Both the position numbers and the translations under genes were made by a program. Shown piece by piece: positions 8,336 through 17,193 of a DNA stretch of 64,000 nucleotides (within the stretch, counting starts at the first letter, position 1; each line of letters starts with the position of its first letter). A model generated the notes under the pieces. The model was not told the origin of the DNA, did not search any database, and saw only the letters and a program-made list of their open reading frames with translations. Source of the stretch: Sphaerisporangium krabiense (GTDB taxonomy: Bacteria > Actinomycetota > Actinomycetes > Streptosporangiales > Streptosporangiaceae); assembly GCF_014200435.1 (NCBI RefSeq), contig NZ_JACHBR010000001.1:868001-932000 (forward strand). The letters are read 5' to 3'.

Positions 8336-9868
8336 TCAGGTCCACATCGGAGGACGCGTGGTGTCGAGGCTGGCGTGGACGACCTTGGTCGCCGTGTACT
8401 CGAGGAGGGTCGCGGCGGCCCCCTCGCGTCCGAAGCCGCTCGCCTTGACGCCGCCCTGCGGCTGACCGAGCGGTGTCGCGAACCAGGTGTTGACCCAGAC
8501 CATCCCGGAGTCGAGACGGTCGGCGAGCCGGTACGCCTGGGCGAGGTCGGCGCTCCACACCCCGTTGGCCAACCCGAACGCGACCCGGTTGACCCGCTCG
8601 ACCACCTCGTCCTCGGAGGTCCAGGCCTCGACGGTGAGCACGGGCCCGAAGAACTCCTCGCACGAGGCGCTGGTCGCGCCGTCTGGGGAGGCCAGGACGG
8701 TGGGACGGTAGTAGCTGCCACCGGCCAGCTCGCCCGGCATCTCCGGCACGCGGCCGCCGGCCCGCAGCTCGGCCCCCTCGGACAGCGCCGCCTGGACCCG
8801 TGCGGCGACCAGGTCGCGGTGCCGCGCCGTCACCAGCGGGCCCAGCTGGGTCGCCGGATCGAGGGCGTCGCCCACGACGATCGCCTCGGCGCGCGCGGAG
8901 ACCCGTTCGAGCAGCTCGTCGTACCGGTCACGGTGCACCATGAGCCGCGAGGACGCGAAGCACACCTCGCCGTTCGCGGCGAAGATACCGGTGAGCACGT
9001 CCTCGGTCACGGTGTCCAGATCGGCGTCCGGGCACACCACCATGGCCCCCTTGCCGCCCAGCTCCATGAGGGCAGGAACCAGCCGGTTCGAGACGTCGCC
9101 GAGAATGCGGCGCCCGGTCTCGGTGCCCCCGGTGAAGCTCACCTTGGCGACTCCGGGGTGCGACACCAGGGCGCGCCCGGCGTCGTGGCCGAACCCGGTG
9201 ACGACGTTGACGACGCCGGGCGGGAACAGGTCCTGCACGAGCCGGACGAACTCCACCGTGCTGACCGACGCCAGCTCGGACGGCTTCACCACGATGGTGT
9301 TACCCGCCGCGAGGGCGGGCGCCAGCTTGTGCGCGACCGAGATCAGCGGCGAGTTCCACGGAACGATCGCGGCGACGACGCCCACCGGCCGCTGCGTGGT
9401 GGACACGTGGGCGCCCGGCCCACAGGGAATGGTCCGCCCGTGCAGATCCCGGACGACACCGGAGAAGAACCGAAAGATCTCCGCCGCCGTCGGCACATCG
9501 ATCAGCCCGGCCTCCCGGACGGCCCGCCCGTTCTCGGTCGCGAGCAGCGCCGGCCACCGTCCCGCGTCCCGCGTCAACCGCTCGGCCACGGCCCACAGCA
9601 GCGCCTGCCGCGTATCCAGCGAGGACTCTCGCCAGGTCTCGAACGCGCTCTGCGCGGCCGCGACCGCCCGGTCCACATCGCCGGCCGTACCCGCCGCGAC
9701 CTGTGCCCAGATCCGCCCGGTGCTGGGCTCGACGGCGGGGAACGTCTGGCCGGCCCGAACCTCCCGGCCACCGATCAGCAGAGGCTGCGGCTCGGCCAGC
9801 GTGAACCGCTCCGTCACGGCTTCGGTCGCGGCCACGTCAGCAGCCGACGTACTGGGAGTCGCGGCCAC
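8336..9868 (-). CDS. NAD(P)-dependent aldehyde dehydrogenase
   Basis: About 510 residues from the GTG at 9868. Superfamily features are all present: 'VPWNSPL' with the oxyanion Asn near 172, Glu269 in 'MELGGKG', catalytic Cys303 in 'NGEVCFASSR', and the 'CEEFFGPVLTVE' and 'GGVKASGFGREG' signatures. It would oxidise a semialdehyde or aromatic aldehyde released by the pathway. The N-terminus is odd: the first 25 or so residues carry a repeated Asp-Val-Ala-Ala-Thr phrase from a 33-base tandem duplication. GTGs at 9868 and 9835 are equivalent points in the two repeat copies, and the authentic homologous part begins near 'VTERFTLAEPQPLL'. The start is therefore uncertain by about 50 bases. Confidence 0.88.
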   Translation of the reverse strand: MAATPSTSAADVAATEAVTERFTLAEPQPLLIGGREVRAGQTFPAVEPSTGRIWAQVAAGTAGDVDRAVAAAQSAFETWRESSLDTRQALLWAVAERLTRDAGRWPALLATENGRAVREAGLIDVPTAAEIFRFFSGVVRDLHGRTIPCGPGAHVSTTQRPVGVVAAIVPWNSPLISVAHKLAPALAAGNTIVVKPSELASVSTVEFVRLVQDLFPPGVVNVVTGFGHDAGRALVSHPGVAKVSFTGGTETGRRILGDVSNRLVPALMELGGKGAMVVCPDADLDTVTEDVLTGIFAANGEVCFASSRLMVHRDRYDELLERVSARAEAIVVGDALDPATQLGPLVTARHRDLVAARVQAALSEGAELRAGGRVPEMPGELAGGSYYRPTVLASPDGATSASCEEFFGPVLTVEAWTSEDEVVERVNRVAFGLANGVWSADLAQAYRLADRLDSGMVWVNTWFATPLGQPQGGVKASGFGREGAAATLLEYTATKVVHASLDTTRPPMWT

Positions 9869-9890
9869 GTCAGAAGCCGATGTGCTGAGA
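9825..9890. repeat. 33-bp tandem duplication at a gene junction
   Basis: Two adjacent 33-base units, 9825-9857 and 9858-9890, match at 29 of 33 positions by eye. The duplication covers the 3' end of the SnoaL-like gene and the 5' end of the aldehyde dehydrogenase gene. It supplies two copies of the GTG start region and of the TGACGTGG junction. A length of 33 preserves both reading frames, so the effect is an in-frame N-terminal extension of 11 residues or a duplicated initiation site. Confidence 0.85.
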
Positions 9891-10262
9891 GTGGAACGGG
9901 TTGTCGATGCGGATCCGCCACGTCCCGTCGGCCTGCCGGCAGAAGACGTTGCTGTCCACGGCACCCATCTCGATCGACTCCCCGTCGGGCCCGGTCCCGA
10001 CCAGATGCCACTTGAGGGCGACCAGGACGACGTCCCCCGCCTCGACCCGGTGCAACTCCTCGATCGTCAGATGAGGCTTGGTGTCGATGAACTGCTGCAG
10101 CGCCTCCCGCAGCCCGCCCAGCCCCCGAACGGGCTCGGTCCCCGGCGCCGTCTGAAAGACGGTGTCCTCGTCCCAGCACGACATCGCCAGATCGAGATCT
10201 CCGGCATTCATCGCCTCGACGAACAACTCATTGATCTCGGTAACACTGTTGCGCGAACCCAT
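9870..10262 (-). CDS. SnoaL-like / NTF2-fold protein (nuclear transport factor 2-like)
   Basis: 130 residues with the cone-shaped SnoaL/NTF2 fold signature: 'INELFVEAMNAGDLDLAMSCWDEDTVFQTAPGTEPVRGLGGLREALQQFI', later 'DVVLVALKWHLVGTGPDGESIEMGAVDSNVFCRQADGTWRIRIDNPF'. Family members are cyclases, isomerases, hydratases or simple binding proteins, so a precise role cannot be assigned. First gene of the second leftward operon; AGGAG lies 5 bases before the ATG at 10260-10262, which decides the start against a GTG six bases upstream. Its stop overlaps the aldehyde dehydrogenase start region. Confidence 0.85.
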   Translation of the reverse strand: MGSRNSVTEINELFVEAMNAGDLDLAMSCWDEDTVFQTAPGTEPVRGLGGLREALQQFIDTKPHLTIEELHRVEAGDVVLVALKWHLVGTGPDGESIEMGAVDSNVFCRQADGTWRIRIDNPFHSQHIGF

Positions 10263-10464
10263 GGTCACTCCTCACGAGGAAGGTCCTGAATCCCCTTCAC
10301 CGTAGGATTCGCCCACAGGCACCCACATCCCACCAAAACGGGGTTCCACCGCCATCCCCCACCCAGGGGATGCCAGTCACCTTCTCGCCCTACGACACCC
10401 AAGTCGCGGCGGCCTCGATCAGTTCCGGCCGCACGCCATCTTCGGCTCTACGGCCCTTGACCTC

Positions 10465-10519
10465 GGGGTTGAAGGGGCGGACCTTTGGGCAAGGCTGTCC
10501 GGATCGGAGAGCCATTTCT
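10465..10519. repeat. imperfect dispersed repeat, left copy
   Basis: This segment aligns with 20657-20716: both begin GGGGT-x-GAAGGGGCGGA and end in CCATTTCT, with several small gaps and substitutions between. The two copies are in the same orientation and bracket the compositionally distinct 10.5-20.7 kb segment. Their origin is unknown; they may be flanks of old insertions. Confidence 0.5.
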
Positions 10520-10599
10520 CAGGGACGACGCCCGTATCTCGGCTGCTCATGGGACAGGTTCCCCTCAAGAAGGCCCTTGGCGGGTGGGGCAGTGGGCTC

Positions 10600-10650
10600 G
10601 GGGAGCCGAGGGAATCGAACCCCTGACCTATCGCTCACAAGTCGAAAGAA
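10600..10650 (-). pseudogene. tRNA-Thr 3' half relic (att-like)
   Basis: Read on the minus strand, this matches the 3' half of the intact tRNA-Thr(UGU) at 36491-36562: T-arm and loop, variable region and a loop still containing TGT. Four bases are lost from the acceptor stem, and the anticodon stem and whole 5' half are degenerate. The similarity continues into the bases downstream of the tRNA (10568-10599 against 36455-36489), including most of a hairpin. It cannot make a functional tRNA. It looks like an old integration-site duplicate or a decayed tandem tRNA. Confidence 0.6.
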
Positions 10651-10935
10651 GACCGTTCCCTAACATCTACCGCTGCCCATACCCTCAGCTCAACTCGAAG
10701 CATCTCTAGATCAAGTCCCACACACTCCTACAGGGATCCATGGGCGCTGGCGGCAGTCGCGTCAGCAAGATCACCGCACAGAGACACATGCACGAGACCC
10801 GCTCAGCGAGCACCGGTATTACTCGATGGCAAGGGCACACGTACCGTCGGGCTGCCAGGCCCGAGGAACGAAAGCCTGCGGCAGCAAAGAAGCACCGCTT
10901 CAGGAGAGCGACGGCGATCGCGTCCCATTAGTCTA

Positions 10936-11125
10936 TTGAGCGGCCTGGAGCCGCCGCTATCCGAGGCTGCCCGACAGGGCGGCCGGTGGAATCACCAGCG
11001 CAGGACAATCAACGGCGTGTTATTTCGAGCCTGGACCGGGCTGCCCTGGCGTGATCTGCCCGAGCGCTTCGGCCGTGGATCACGGTCTACAGACGGCACC
11101 GCCGGAGAGCGGTGCTGCCCAAAGC
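10936..11125 (+). mobile_element. IS5-family transposase relic, N-terminal, frameshifted
   Basis: The translation reads 'GLEPPLSE', 'RQGGRWNHQRRTINGVLFRAWTGLPWRDLPERFG', the hallmark N-terminal domain of IS5/IS427-type transposases. Directly afterwards the homology continues in another frame as 'PWITVYRRHRRRAVLPK', so the gene is frameshifted after about 40 residues and then ends. No DDE catalytic core, second half or terminal inverted repeats were recognised. It is a dead fragment marking past insertion at the left edge of the low-GC segment. Confidence 0.75.
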
Positions 11126-11261
11126 CGCGCGTCCTGCTCATGCGTGGTGTCCTCCCGAGGGGTCGGCTGATGAGGTGAAACGCCATGCCTGCTTATAGGT
11201 TCGACGCTGGCGCTCGCGGATCTGGCGGTGGTCTTGGCGGTGAGCGGTCGCGAAGCGCCTA

Positions 11262-12119
11262 TCAAGGACATTCGTCCCCACGCGGGCAGGGCCTCATATC
11301 CGTAATCCACATCCCCGAGACGTTGGGATGTTTCCGCAGCTTCCGAATAGCGGCGGGCGATCCACCGTCAACTATGGTTCCATAAATCAATCCGGCCGTT
11401 GCAGCTTGACGCAACTCCGCCACCGAAAGGCCGAATCCATTTAAGGTCGTATCGTCATTAGGCCGCAACTGGGCCACCCAACTTTTGAATTGAGCAAGAG
11501 AAGAATAGCTAGCACAGTCACGCTGCGTTGCCGATTTGAAGCAACCCTCTTCCCCGGACCAATAGATGGGATTACCTGTACGCCTCACACCCGATAGCAA
11601 AACGGGCGCCGAGGATTCGGATGAGACAAATAAATTTAGGTCTCGCTCTTGTACCGGTTGTCTAAGTTTAATCAGCACGGTCGTCCTCACCCCGGACCCG
11701 ACACTCTTTAGTACCCGATCGCTTCCATCTCCATTTCTTTCATTTCCGAATTCGCCCATGGCCAGGGAGAGCCTATTCTCCGGCATCTGGTTGATCTCTT
11801 GCACATGGCCCGACTTGTCTAGCCGGACAGCGTAAGGTACGCGCGCTGAGGAAAATACTCCACTGGAAGTTGGAAAGAAGACAGATATAGGACGAAACTC
11901 ATACCCGTCCATACTTTCATCGAGCCTACTTCCGGTCACCGCTAAACGGTCGGCAGGATTTGTCACAGCAACAGCCAGCTTGACTACAGCCTCAAGATGA
12001 TCCCGCTCTATACGCTCATTCGCTGCGCCGACGATATCAGCGGCGGGCGGGCTTTGGCTGCAACTGACGGAAGCCGTGATCGCAGCCGCTAGAAGAAACA
12101 CCAATCGACCGGTTCGCAT
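11262..12119 (-). CDS. putative lipoprotein of unknown function (low-GC)
   Basis: 285 residues. The N-terminus has a hydrophobic signal segment ending in Cys20 ('ASVSC'), a weak lipobox, so the product is probably a membrane-anchored lipoprotein. The last 100 residues ('VLLSGVRRTGNPIYWSGEEGC' ... 'AATAGLIYGTIVDGGSPAAIRKLRKHPNVSGMWITDM') recall the extracellular C-terminal domain of sigma-factor regulators of the YhdL type; this is a weak resemblance only. The start ATG (12117-12119) has GGGAG four bases upstream. Codon use is much more AT-rich than elsewhere in the window, suggesting transfer. It lies 167 bases downstream of, and in the same direction as, the giant secreted-protein gene. Confidence 0.6.
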   Translation of the reverse strand: MRTGRLVFLLAAAITASVSCSQSPPAADIVGAANERIERDHLEAVVKLAVAVTNPADRLAVTGSRLDESMDGYEFRPISVFFPTSSGVFSSARVPYAVRLDKSGHVQEINQMPENRLSLAMGEFGNERNGDGSDRVLKSVGSGVRTTVLIKLRQPVQERDLNLFVSSESSAPVLLSGVRRTGNPIYWSGEEGCFKSATQRDCASYSSLAQFKSWVAQLRPNDDTTLNGFGLSVAELRQAATAGLIYGTIVDGGSPAAIRKLRKHPNVSGMWITDMRPCPRGDECP

Positions 12120-12285
12120 ATCTCTCCCTGTCATCGCTGTGCGATATACGTGCCGGTTTCATATTAGCGATATCGACACGTCCTGATGTCTGCCGCATCG
12201 GTGGCCATTTTCGGCACGGAAAATCGTAAGGGTAGTCAGTCGCGAGCCGGAGGGTGATCACCCTCCGGCTCGCAACCTCTTCGAT

Positions 12286-15200
12286 CTAGCGATCTCTCCA
12301 GAGGGAGGTCGCGGGTAGTATCCTAGCGGTTTTTATCCCCTTCTGCTTGGCCCAGTTGAAGGTTCCGAAGGAACGTTGTTGGTAATGCGATATGGAGCAC
12401 GTGTTTCCAGTACTCATCCAGCACGTTGCTATTAGCGCGTCCTTGGGCCCCCAAAAGGAGGACCTGAAGGCGACCTTTTCGTTGCCGCCACCTTTTTCGC
12501 CGGTAAGACTGTACTCCCCTGGGCAGTCTTTCGAGGCTGTTTGAGTAAAGGTCAAGCCGCCACCGACCTCGCCACCTTGGGGCAGACCAACGTTGCCCTG
12601 AACTGCGAGTTGGTAGGTAGTAGTTGTCACCTTGAAGCAAGCCGTGCTCTTTATGTCGACACTCGAGTTATTCAGGATGTAGGCATTCACCTTCTTCGCA
12701 CTTGCGCCCTTCGGCTTTCGAAATGAAGAAGCGGTGTACAAGGTGGCCACCGCACCGAATTTACTAACGTTCCAGGTTGTGTCGTCATACGGAAGACAGG
12801 CATCCCACTTTGACTGTCCTAGAACCTCGAACAGCAGTCCTTTTGCAGGCCGAGTTTTTTCATTTGCATACGCCCTGGCCCAACTCTTGACGTTGCTACG
12901 GCAGGGTTCGCCTGCTACGGCCGTCGCCGTAGATGACGCTGCAATCACGTCATCATCCGACGCACGCAGTTTCTGTTCAAGGAAGGAATCGCCATCGATT
13001 TCGAAGAAGTCGGTAGAATCCTCCTCTGCGTCATTCGGGACCTGGATAACAGTGATGTTGCCGCAGCGGTCGAATACGAAGATGGAGATGGTGGATTCGC
13101 TTGGCTCCACCTGTCCAGATGTCTGCGAGGTGGCGCTGGCTCCCGCCTTGACGGCTGCCCCGGCCATGGCAGAAGCTTCTTCACTCCACGTACGGTTGAT
13201 GTCGGCGGTCACGCGCACCGTACCGTCGGACATGGCTTGGATTATGGTGTTACTGACCTGCACCTGGGAATTTGTGCGCGTAGTCCCTGCCCGTGTCATC
13301 GAAGCGCGCTGCTGAACCAGAGCCGCGTTCACGAGTGACAGCTTGGCCGTGCTTGGTGCGTCAGGGGCCACCCCGGGAGCATCCCAGATGGTGGCGGCGC
13401 GGTTTTCTAGGACTGCGTCCTGGGCTTGGTAGTAGCCCTTGACGCGGTCGATGTACGCCTGGGCGCCGGCCCCGGCTGCCGCTGTGACAGTGTGTGTGCC
13501 GGTCGGGAGTTCGAGAAGGCAGGCGGTGCCGCCCTTTACAGGTGGTGGCGGGACAGCCTTGGTCGTGGCCGTGGTGGCTTCCCAATCGCCGACCCCGAAG
13601 ACGGTCTTGGCGCGCACCTTCACTGTGTAGGTGGCATCATTGGCCAGACCGGAGATGGCCACGTACGGTTCCTTGGCCTCCAGCGTCTTGACGACCGCAC
13701 CACCGTTGTCGATGACCTCGATGTCGTAGCCGTCCAGCATTGCCACGCTGCCATTGGAGTCCGGAAGCCCCCAACTGGCCATAGCACTGGCGTCCCCGCC
13801 CGAGGCGGTCAGGTTGAGCACCTTGCTTGGCGGCCCCGCGGGCAGATAGGCGAGTGCCAGGGACGGCTGATCAGCGGCGGACGCGTCGGCGAAGGTGATG
13901 ACTTCGTCCTTGTTGGACGTGAGCATCAGCCACTGGTACTCGCTGCCGGCGATGTCAGCTTGGGGACCACTCAATGGCAGGGGATAGGAGCTGGTGTTTG
14001 GGTCGGCGTCGGCGGCCAAGTCCGAACCTTTGGTTTCACCTGTAACGGGACTCTTCAGCGGCGTCGCGGTGATGATGGCGTCTGCCGGACAGAGACCTGC
14101 CGGGCAGATGGGCGTACCAAGTCTGAGGATTGCTTCCGACACGCCTGCGCCGTCGGGCAGTTCGTCGAGCTTAAAGCCGATCACCGTCGCCGTCTTGTCG
14201 ACACTCGTCCCTCCGATCTGAATCATCGCCGTGTCAGCTACGGTGCAAGGTCCGCCGCTGCAGGCGGTCGGGTCGGTCTTGACGCTCTTGATGACGAAGC
14301 TGTCCTTGCCCAGGGTGAGGTGCCGGACGTCCTCAACAGGAGGGGGCGAGGGGGCGCCGGGGGTGGTGAAGGAGACCTGCGCGGTCTTAGATGTGCATAC
14401 CTCCCCGGCTCCGTTTGAGTCGCTTGCGCAAGCGATCATCTGCCATTTGTAGGTGGTTCCGGGTTGCACCGTGTTAGCCGCGACTTGGAAGGAGGCTCGC
14501 TCGCCACCATGCACGCTGCGGGTGCCAAGGGGGGCGGCTCCCACCGGGGCCCCGCTGTTGTCGTAGAGGTAGTACTTGGCCGTGACCGGACCACCGGACG
14601 GACGGTTGACCATGCCAGACAGGATCGGCTGAGCTGGGTCGGCCATGCCGGTCTCGGCATCCGTCGGAAGCATCGGCGCGTCGGAAGTGATGCGATAGGC
14701 CGGGCTCTCGTTGCACGAAGGCGGCGTGACGCCGCTGCGGCAGGCCTTGACGACAAACTTGAGGCTGGCCGGATTGGAGAGCTCGAAGGTCTGGTTTATG
14801 ACCTGACCGGAGGGCTTGGCGTTGTAGCTGGTGGCGGCTACTTCGCCGTAAAGGTCCTTGACCTCCTGGACGGTGAGGGCGCGCTGGTAGAGGCGCATGT
14901 CGTCGAGAGAGCCCTGCAGGAGATGGATGGGGGTCTGTGCCTTGTCGGCGCCGATGCGGAAGGGGCCGCTGGTGACGCTTCCGGTGGGGGTGTAGTCGCT
15001 CTGAGCAGAGAGAACACCGTCGATATAAATACGGATCTTGCCTGCGGCGGCGTCATACATCGCGACCAAGTGGGTCCAGGTGTCGGCCTTGACCAGCTTG
15101 GCAGAATCAACCCAGACACCGTAGCCGGTCGACCCTCCGGTACCGGACACTTGTAGGCGTATCTTCTGCCAGCTGCTGCCCAAGTAGTAGATCGACAACC

Positions 15201-17193
15201 CGAACGGGTTGCCATCTTGGCTGGCTAGCCATTGGATGTCGTCGCTGTCGTGCAGCTTAACCCAGGTACTGATGGAGAAGCTGGTGTTCTGGTTCAGCAC
15301 GGCTCTACTGGTGCTGGCTGAGGAATCCGGCACGGTACCAGTGCTGCCGTGTAGGTCATTGAGTTTTATGGCCCCGCCGAGCTTGCCGGTGATCGAATGG
15401 CGCCGGGAGCCGACGTAGGCGGCGGTGTGACCGTTGCCACTGGCGTCGGCCGCGCTCGTGGCGCCTGCGGCTTCGTCGAACTTCCAGTGGGCGACGTGGC
15501 CGGCAGGGAAAGCCGGGGGCGGCTTCATGGTGGAGTCGTTGACCGTGACGGTGTAGTCCAGGTTGGTGGCTTCCGGCACTGCGGACTTGAAGCTCACCTT
15601 GACATTCTGGCTGCGGGCGATGGCGTCATTGCCGGACATGGAATCGATGGATTCTGCCGTCACGGTGGGAATCTCGGGTGGCAGCCAGTACGAGACGGTG
15701 AGCTTTGGCGGTTTTCCACCCACGCGTTCGGCGGAGTGGTAGTAGATCCAAAAGCCCAGGCCCTGGTTAGGCTGGTGGTCGAAGTCACTGTATGCGGACA
15801 CTTGGATGCCCTCGCTCTGCGCCCCTGAGGCCCACGCGTTGGCCATCGCCGTAACATCCCACGTGTTCGTGCGAGGGATCCAATTGCCGTTGGGATCGAG
15901 TTGCGAGGTGTTAGGACAGATCTGGATGGAGGAGCCGAAACTGGTCACGGACGGCTGGCTCGACCAGCTCACATTGTTGGCATTCCATCCAGAGGTGACG
16001 CGCTTGACCTCGACCCCGCCAGGACCGTACCAGCGGCACCCGACGTCCTGTTCCACGTACATTTCCAGTCGGGCATTGCCGACCGCGCGGCCGGCCAGCA
16101 CGCTGGTGTCGAACTTCAACAACGTGTGGGCATAGGTGATGTGCCCGTCGCCGTAGGTACGTTGCTTGCTGGTCTCCAGTTGCGTGGAGGCGGGGGAGGT
16201 GTTGATGATGCCGTCACTGCCGATCACCACATCGCTCAGCAACGGCAGCGTCGTGGTGGGATCCACCGTAAGCGGATAGCGGGTGGCTGGATCGTTCAGG
16301 AAGCCGGGATCAGGCTTGAGCACCAACACCTGGCGGCCATTATCCGTTTCCACCCGTGTAGCGATCTTCCCGGTGCGTGATGGTACGGCCTTGCCGGCGT
16401 CCGCCTCGGCGGGCTTGGGACCGGCATCGATTGCCACCGGCTCAGCGGCGGACGCGACCTGCTTACCCTTACTGTCAACGAGGGTCAGGCCTTTGTCCTT
16501 CTTGCCATCAGCGAGAGTCAGCCCGTCAGTTTCGACCGGGATCCGCAGTTCCACCGGCTTCGTGGGCCGCTTTCGTAGTACGACATCGTGCCGGAAGCCC
16601 GTGGGCAGGGCCGTTACGACGAGATCGGCGCCAGGTCCAGCCGCATCGACATAGCGGGCGACGTTCCCGGCGACCTCTGGCTTGGGCAGATCGTGCAGCC
16701 AGGAAAGCGCGAAGCGCTGTCCCTTGGCGCGGACCATCGATGCGAACGGGCCATTGCCCCCCAAAGAGAAGGACACATCCGCCTTGGCCAGTTTCGGCTT
16801 CAGTACGCCGTCGCGCTCCACGAGCGTCGTGTCGATCCACGCCCAAGAGCCATCGGACCGCTTCAGTTGAGTGGGCCCCGCGTAGGACTGGAGAGTCAAA
16901 TGCCCATCAGGGTAGGCCCACGTGCGGGAGGTCTCGGTGTAGACGGCCTCGACAGCTACAGGCTCATTCCGCTTTTTGGCCTCTTCGACTGCGGCACGCA
17001 GGGGTGCATCGGGGTCGTCAGGGCGAGGGAAAGCAGTCGGCTCGGATGTGTAGACGCTGCGGGTCGGCTTGAGCTGGGCCCACGTTGGATCGGAAGGGCT
17101 CGCGATAACCAGCGATGCCACCACCGTGAGCGCCGTTGCCACGGCGAGAGGCCTGCGCGCCTTTCTGGCCGTTAGGTTGACTAACTCGTTCAC
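12286..17193 (-). CDS. giant secreted LamG/Fn3 multidomain protein
   Basis: 1635 residues with a signal peptide (about 1-40). Residues 310-505 resemble a DNRLRE-type jelly-roll module ('HTLLKFDTSVLAGRAVGNARLEMYV', 'WNANNVSWSSQPSV'). A LamG/concanavalin-like lectin domain spans about 566-790 ('VAHWKFDEAAG' to 'QGSLDDMRLYQRALTVQEVKDLY'). A second DNRLRE-like region is near 945-1100, and an Fn3 domain near 1115-1205. A C-terminal part of about 420 residues has no family I recognise. The first three-quarters match the N-terminal architecture of actinobacterial secreted RHS/polymorphic-toxin proteins, but no RHS repeats or known toxin domain are seen. The start is GTG at 17193 without a strong ribosome site. 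The gene is AT-richer than the core genome. Confidence 0.75.
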   Translation of the reverse strand: MNELVNLTARKARRPLAVATALTVVASLVIASPSDPTWAQLKPTRSVYTSEPTAFPRPDDPDAPLRAAVEEAKKRNEPVAVEAVYTETSRTWAYPDGHLTLQSYAGPTQLKRSDGSWAWIDTTLVERDGVLKPKLAKADVSFSLGGNGPFASMVRAKGQRFALSWLHDLPKPEVAGNVARYVDAAGPGADLVVTALPTGFRHDVVLRKRPTKPVELRIPVETDGLTLADGKKDKGLTLVDSKGKQVASAAEPVAIDAGPKPAEADAGKAVPSRTGKIATRVETDNGRQVLVLKPDPGFLNDPATRYPLTVDPTTTLPLLSDVVIGSDGIINTSPASTQLETSKQRTYGDGHITYAHTLLKFDTSVLAGRAVGNARLEMYVEQDVGCRWYGPGGVEVKRVTSGWNANNVSWSSQPSVTSFGSSIQICPNTSQLDPNGNWIPRTNTWDVTAMANAWASGAQSEGIQVSAYSDFDHQPNQGLGFWIYYHSAERVGGKPPKLTVSYWLPPEIPTVTAESIDSMSGNDAIARSQNVKVSFKSAVPEATNLDYTVTVNDSTMKPPPAFPAGHVAHWKFDEAAGATSAADASGNGHTAAYVGSRRHSITGKLGGAIKLNDLHGSTGTVPDSSASTSRAVLNQNTSFSISTWVKLHDSDDIQWLASQDGNPFGLSIYYLGSSWQKIRLQVSGTGGSTGYGVWVDSAKLVKADTWTHLVAMYDAAAGKIRIYIDGVLSAQSDYTPTGSVTSGPFRIGADKAQTPIHLLQGSLDDMRLYQRALTVQEVKDLYGEVAATSYNAKPSGQVINQTFELSNPASLKFVVKACRSGVTPPSCNESPAYRITSDAPMLPTDAETGMADPAQPILSGMVNRPSGGPVTAKYYLYDNSGAPVGAAPLGTRSVHGGERASFQVAANTVQPGTTYKWQMIACASDSNGAGEVCTSKTAQVSFTTPGAPSPPPVEDVRHLTLGKDSFVIKSVKTDPTACSGGPCTVADTAMIQIGGTSVDKTATVIGFKLDELPDGAGVSEAILRLGTPICPAGLCPADAIITATPLKSPVTGETKGSDLAADADPNTSSYPLPLSGPQADIAGSEYQWLMLTSNKDEVITFADASAADQPSLALAYLPAGPPSKVLNLTASGGDASAMASWGLPDSNGSVAMLDGYDIEVIDNGGAVVKTLEAKEPYVAISGLANDATYTVKVRAKTVFGVGDWEATTATTKAVPPPPVKGGTACLLELPTGTHTVTAAAGAGAQAYIDRVKGYYQAQDAVLENRAATIWDAPGVAPDAPSTAKLSLVNAALVQQRASMTRAGTTRTNSQVQVSNTIIQAMSDGTVRVTADINRTWSEEASAMAGAAVKAGASATSQTSGQVEPSESTISIFVFDRCGNITVIQVPNDAEEDSTDFFEIDGDSFLEQKLRASDDDVIAASSTATAVAGEPCRSNVKSWARAYANEKTRPAKGLLFEVLGQSKWDACLPYDDTTWNVSKFGAVATLYTASSFRKPKGASAKKVNAYILNNSSVDIKSTACFKVTTTTYQLAVQGNVGLPQGGEVGGGLTFTQTASKDCPGEYSLTGEKGGGNEKVAFRSSFWGPKDALIATCWMSTGNTCSISHYQQRSFGTFNWAKQKGIKTARILPATSLWRDR

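Larger units (their letters stand above)
10263..10935. other. intergenic stretch with tRNA relic and repeat, no intact gene
   Basis: About 670 bases without a convincing gene. The left part must carry the promoter of the SnoaL operon. It then holds a degenerate repeat (10465-10519) found again near 20.7 kb, a broken tRNA-Thr copy with its downstream hairpin remnant (10568-10650), and about 285 bases with no recognisable coding or RNA signal. The short reading frames here have no family features. Confidence 0.6.
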
